NCBI GenBank assembly: GCA_963716445.1
Contig: OY970313.1
Span: forward strand, 1-64,000
Direction of reading: 5' to 3'
From: JAAYBF01 sp963716445
GTDB lineage: Bacteria; Actinomycetota; Thermoleophilia; Solirubrobacterales; Thermoleophilaceae
Length of the DNA stretch: 64,000 bases
A model generated the notes under the pieces. The model had not been told where the DNA came from. It saw only the letters and a program-made list of their open reading frames with translations, and made no database searches. The translations under genes were made by a program, and so were the position numbers. Position 1 is the stretch's first letter. Each line of letters starts with the position of its first letter. Below, piece by piece: positions 60,823-64,000 of the stretch.

Positions 60823-62631
60823 TCAGCCGCGGCCGAGCAGGCGCCACAGGCGCCTGGTGATGCGCGGGACCTCGACGTCGAGCGCCCGCTCCTCGAGCTG
60901 CCGCGCCCACTGCGGGGTTCCCGGCCTGACGACGATGCCCTTGCCGAGGCGGTAGGCGACGAAGGCCGGCTGGCCGATCTCGCGGCCCGCCGAGGAGAGC
61001 AGGCGCGCCCGCTCGGGCAGGCCGGTCGAGCGCTCGATCAGCCCGAACTCGCCGAAGAGGCCGTCGACGCCGTCGAACAGCCCGAGCCGATCGCGCTCGA
61101 CGGCGAGCGGGGCGGGCGGGGTGACGCGCTCGGCGCGCGTGCGCTCGCCGAACAGGTCGTCGGGACGCGGCGGGCTGGGGAAGCGCAGCTCGTCGCCGAC
61201 GAGCGCCACCGTGCGCCGCAGCGAGGCGCCGCCGAACACGGCGACCGGCTTCCCGCCGCGCTCGACCTCGGCGGTCAGGCGATCTCGCAGCCGCCGCGGC
61301 AGCCAGATCGCGCTACCGGCGAAGGCGACGCCGCGAGCGTTGCTGAGCGCCGGGCCCTCGCCGCTCGACAGCGCCAGATCGGTCGTCAGGTCGTAGGCGA
61401 GCCGCTCGCGGTCGAGGAAGCGCAGCAGCGGCGAGACCTCGGCGGTCAGGCGCGACGGCAGCCGCCCGCCCGCGAACGGGCGCACGGCCGGGATCGCGCT
61501 GGCGTCGCGCAGGGTGTCGGCGAAGCCGTCGAGGTCCGAGTCGAACCGGTTCAGGCCCTGCCAGGTGATCGCCGGCAGGACGACGAGCGGGCGCGGGCGG
61601 TCGGCGGCGACCCCCTTCGGCGGCAGGCCGGCGACGACCAGCGGCCAGCTCGCGCGGCGCCCGCGCGAGCGCACGCGGACCACGTAGACGCCGGTGCGGG
61701 CGTCGCCGGGCAGCCGCACGCGCAGCCGCTCGCCGCGACGACGGTCCCGCTTGATGACCCTGCGCGAGCCGAGCCGCTTCAGCTCGAACGAGAAGGGGCG
61801 TCCCTCGGGCCCGATCCGCAGCCGCGCCAGCGATCCGGCGGACACCGCGCCGGGCGGCCCCTCGAGCGTCAGCCGGCGAACCGCCACGCCGGTCGCCGGC
61901 AGCGCCTTCGCCGCGGTCGGCGTGCCGGTTGGGGCCAGCCCCTCGTTACCCGCCCGGTCGCGAACGCGGACCTGGAACGCGTAGTCGCCGTCGACCGCCA
62001 GGTCGCCGCTGATCGTTCGGCCGTTCCAGACCCCGCCACGCATCTCGTCGCCGCGGAAGCGATCGACGATCCGCGGCGGCCCGTCGTCGGTGCGCCAGAC
62101 GCGGAACTCGGGGTGCGGCGTGCGCGGGCCGCGGTAGCGCAGACGGACCGCGACGCGCCTGCCGTTCGACGGGTCGACCACCCCCGGCGTCGCCGACTCG
62201 AGCTGCACCGCGGGCGAGCTCGTGTCGACGACGACCTTCTTGAACGAGTCGAGCCGCCGGCCCTCCTTGCGTCGCAGCACGCGCATCCGGTACGTCCCGT
62301 CGGACACGACGTTCCCGTCGTCGTCGTGGCCGTCCCAGCGGAAGCGGTGACGGGTGTCGCCGGCGAGCCGTCGGTCGTCGACGATCTCGCGTACCTCGTT
62401 GCCGTCGGAGTCGATGATCGAGAACGACACCTCGGCCGGCTCGGAGAGGTCGAAGCCGACTCGCGAGCGGTCCTGCACGCCGTCCCCGTTCGGCGAGATC
62501 GCCAACGGGGCGACCGCGAAGCGCAGCACGACCGGCATCTCGGTCTTCAGCACCTGCGTGACCACGAACGCGCCGGCGGTGGCGAGCACGAGCACGGCGA
62601 AGACCACGCGGACCAGGCGGCTCGACTCCAC
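60823..62631 (-). CDS. membrane-anchored protein with FlgD-type Ig domain and a C-terminal amidohydrolase/GATase-like domain
   Basis: A 602-residue exported protein. Membrane anchor at about 6-26 (VRVVFAVLVLATAGAFVVTQ), then a FlgD-Ig module (ISPNGDGVQDRSRVGFDLSE ... GNVVSDGTYRMRV) and further Ig-like modules to about 350. The C-terminal ~250-residue domain begins VLPAITWQGLNRFDSDLDG, which recalls the C-terminal domain of N,N-dimethylformamidase beta subunits (a GATase-1-like fold). The start GTG 62631 is the first usable one. Upstream sequence in frame still resembles coding (ATPPRIAFRRV) and overlaps the divergent gene's leader. Probably a cell-surface protein serving the glycan cluster. 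Confidence 0.75.
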   Translation of the reverse strand: MESSRLVRVVFAVLVLATAGAFVVTQVLKTEMPVVLRFAVAPLAISPNGDGVQDRSRVGFDLSEPAEVSFSIIDSDGNEVREIVDDRRLAGDTRHRFRWDGHDDDGNVVSDGTYRMRVLRRKEGRRLDSFKKVVVDTSSPAVQLESATPGVVDPSNGRRVAVRLRYRGPRTPHPEFRVWRTDDGPPRIVDRFRGDEMRGGVWNGRTISGDLAVDGDYAFQVRVRDRAGNEGLAPTGTPTAAKALPATGVAVRRLTLEGPPGAVSAGSLARLRIGPEGRPFSFELKRLGSRRVIKRDRRRGERLRVRLPGDARTGVYVVRVRSRGRRASWPLVVAGLPPKGVAADRPRPLVVLPAITWQGLNRFDSDLDGFADTLRDASAIPAVRPFAGGRLPSRLTAEVSPLLRFLDRERLAYDLTTDLALSSGEGPALSNARGVAFAGSAIWLPRRLRDRLTAEVERGGKPVAVFGGASLRRTVALVGDELRFPSPPRPDDLFGERTRAERVTPPAPLAVERDRLGLFDGVDGLFGEFGLIERSTGLPERARLLSSAGREIGQPAFVAYRLGKGIVVRPGTPQWARQLEERALDVEVPRITRRLWRLLGRG

Positions 62632-62729
62632 GCGGCGGAACGCTATTCGAGGGGGCGTGGCGCTGCGGGCCGCGCAGGCGTGCTTGCGCGCGCGGCGGGG
62701 CGCGCTCGCAGCGGCGACAATGCCGCCCG

Positions 62730-63845
62730 ATGCGCGTTCGGCTCGTCGACCCACCGGCCTACACGCCGCCGTACGACCACTCGCTCGCCGCCGCGCTGAC
62801 CCGCGCCGGCGCCGACGTCGAGCTGTCGACGAGCCGGCCGACCTACGGCGCGCCGGGGACGGCCGGCTTCGCCGTGCGCGAGGACTTCTACCGCCGCGCG
62901 ATGGCGCGCGACCGCTCGCTGGCGGCGCGCCGCGCGCTGCGACTCGCCGAGCACCTGCCGGACATGCTGCGCCACCGGCGCGCGGCCGGGCGCGACGCCG
63001 ACGTCGTCCACTACCAGTGGCTGACGCTCGAGGCGATCGACGCCTTCCTGCTCGCGCGCGGGGCGCCGCGCGTCTTCACGTCGCACAACGTGCTGCGGCG
63101 CGGCGCGGGCCGGCTGCGCGAGCAGGGCGCCCGCCGGGTCGTGGCGCACAGCGACGCGATCGTCGTCCACACCCGCGACGGCGCACGTGAGATCGTCGAC
63201 CGCTACGGGGCCGACCCGGCGCGCGTTCGCACGATTCCCCACGGCGCGTTCGACTACCTCGCCCGGCAATCGCACGAGCAGCCGCTCCCGCCCGACCTGG
63301 CGGCGGTCGAGCGGCAGGTGATCCTGTCCTTCGGCGTGCTGCGGCCGTACAAGGGGATCGACGTGCTGATCGAGGCGTTCCGGGAGATCGACGGCGCCGA
63401 GCTGTGGATCGTCGGGCGGCCCTGGATGGACGTCGAGCCCCTGCGCTCGGCGGCCGCCCGCTGCGACGGCGCGGTGCGCTTCGTCGACCGCTTCGTCTCC
63501 GAGGCCGAGCTGCCGGCCTACTTCCGCCGCGCCGACGTCGTGGCGCTGCCGTACCGCACGATCGACCAGTCGGGCGTGCTCTACACGGCGCTCGCCTTCG
63601 GCAAGGCGATCGTCGCCTCGGAGATCGGCGGCTTCGGCGAGGTCGCCGCCGAGCACGGCGCCGTGCGACCGTCGCCGGCCGGCGACGCCGGCGCGTTGCG
63701 CGCCGCGCTGTCCGACCTGCTGGACGATCCCGTCGCCCGCCGCGAGCAGGAGGCGCGCGCGCGCGACGCCGCCGCGGGCCCCTACTCCTGGGAGGAGGCC
63801 GCGCGCCTTACGCTGGCGCTCTACGAGGAGCTGGTACCGCGATGA
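62730..63845 (+). CDS. family 4 glycosyltransferase
   Basis: A 371-residue GT-B enzyme. N-terminal VRLVDPPAYTPPYDHSLAAA, acceptor-domain VFTSHNVLRRGAGRLREQGA, hinge VILSFGVLRPYKGIDVLIEA and donor site with ADVVALPYRTIDQSGVLYTA followed by AFGKAIVASEIGGFGE. Start ATG 62730, divergent from the FlgD-Ig gene. Its stop overlaps the ATG of the next gene by 4 bases. It is a second GT4 enzyme of the surface glycan cluster. Confidence 0.92.
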   Translation: MRVRLVDPPAYTPPYDHSLAAALTRAGADVELSTSRPTYGAPGTAGFAVREDFYRRAMARDRSLAARRALRLAEHLPDMLRHRRAAGRDADVVHYQWLTLEAIDAFLLARGAPRVFTSHNVLRRGAGRLREQGARRVVAHSDAIVVHTRDGAREIVDRYGADPARVRTIPHGAFDYLARQSHEQPLPPDLAAVERQVILSFGVLRPYKGIDVLIEAFREIDGAELWIVGRPWMDVEPLRSAAARCDGAVRFVDRFVSEAELPAYFRRADVVALPYRTIDQSGVLYTALAFGKAIVASEIGGFGEVAAEHGAVRPSPAGDAGALRAALSDLLDDPVARREQEARARDAAAGPYSWEEAARLTLALYEELVPR

Positions 63846-64000
63846 GGTGCGTCTACATGGGCAAGCACAAGCGGTCGGTCGTCGCCGGCCTCGAGCATCT
63901 GCTGGCGACCGGCTGGCAGGTAGCGGCGGTCGTCGCGCCACCGCCCGACGACCGCGCGGCGCCGGAGCAGCGGCTCGACCTGGCGGCCGAGCGCGCGGGC
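63842..64000 (+). CDS. formyltransferase-like protein (partial, runs off the window)
   Basis: The first 53 codons are present, starting at the ATG that overlaps the GT4 stop. MRCVYMGKHKRSVVAGLEHL followed by WQVAAVVAPPPDD resembles the N-terminal strand-helix-strand of the methionyl-tRNA formyltransferase/sugar N-formyltransferase fold. In a glycan cluster a sugar-amine formyltransferase would fit. The catalytic Asn-His-Asp motif would lie beyond the right edge, so the call is tentative. Confidence 0.5.
   Translation, partial: MRCVYMGKHKRSVVAGLEHLLATGWQVAAVVAPPPDDRAAPEQRLDLAAERAG

Noticed and set aside
59347..62799. Plus-strand frame of 1150 codons opposite the PQQ and FlgD-Ig genes
   Set aside because: Repeats of VDV/ADV type mirror the opposite-strand genes; no start context or domain.

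Overview
The window is about 70% GC, densely packed, with many GTG and TTG starts and many 4-base stop/start overlaps. The gene content (PucR regulator, lipB-lipA, LtrA, DUF3105, DUF4389, PGRP amidase, FlgD-Ig and PQQ-repeat wall proteins) fits a high-GC actinobacterium. My best guess is Thermoleophilia/Solirubrobacterales, inferred from style and content rather than from a marker gene.

Layout. 54-5314: a PucR-type regulator followed by a saccharopine/lysine-dehydrogenase-like enzyme, alanine dehydrogenase and an aldehyde dehydrogenase, which looks like an amino-acid catabolic operon. 5541-8375: SRPBCC protein, anchored sulfatase-like enzyme, membrane protein. 8523-12170: lipB-lipA-rhomboid-small membrane protein-D,D-carboxypeptidase, one tightly packed operon. 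12212-15192: tRNA-Ala(TGC) followed by a lower-GC island with a decapitated serine recombinase and two unknown genes, closed by a degenerate copy of the tRNA 3' end. 15204-18395 (minus): a serine hydroxymethyltransferase gene and a two-part protein (HEPN-like N-terminus, PduX-like GHMP kinase C-terminus), the most unusual gene pair here. 18466-22694: MFS exporter, two tandem S51 peptidases, a frameshifted cupin, an acidic Pro/Glu/Ala-rich protein. 22789-24271: tRNA-Ala(CGC) followed by a second low-GC patch with a DUF6338-type membrane protein and two very small basic proteins. 24533-39319: mixed metabolism (SDR, winged-helix protein, BVMO plus SRPBCC, a HigB/XRE toxin-antitoxin pair, LtrA, FAD oxidoreductase, beta-phosphoglucomutase with GH65 phosphorylase, flavin reductase). 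39320-40008: a non-coding repeat region. 40009-53148: M20 peptidase, ChaB protein, a PP2C/histidine kinase/response regulator signalling trio, VOC protein, PadR-MMPL pair, hydrolase, DUF3105 protein, secreted amidase. 53145-64000: a cell-surface glycan cluster (initiating sugar transferase, glycosyltransferases, O-antigen-ligase-like polymerase, GT87-like enzyme, wall proteins) running off the right edge.

Non-coding structure is rich. A 44-nt hairpin with GAGTGGA/TCCACTC ends occurs at 8423, 39561 and 39668. The last two lie in a 107-bp tandem duplication inside a 378-bp segment bounded by 42-bp inverted repeats (39442-39819). An 86-91 bp structured repeat occurs at 45667 and in tandem at 51117 and 51203, and the repeat itself supplies the stop codon of the preceding gene at both sites. 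A 77-bp tandem repeat overlaps the stop of the aldehyde dehydrogenase gene (5309).

All calls are from reading the sequence and knowledge of families. No similarity search was run, so family assignments to less-known domains (HEPN-like, DUF6338, DUF4389, DUF3105) are by remembered motifs.
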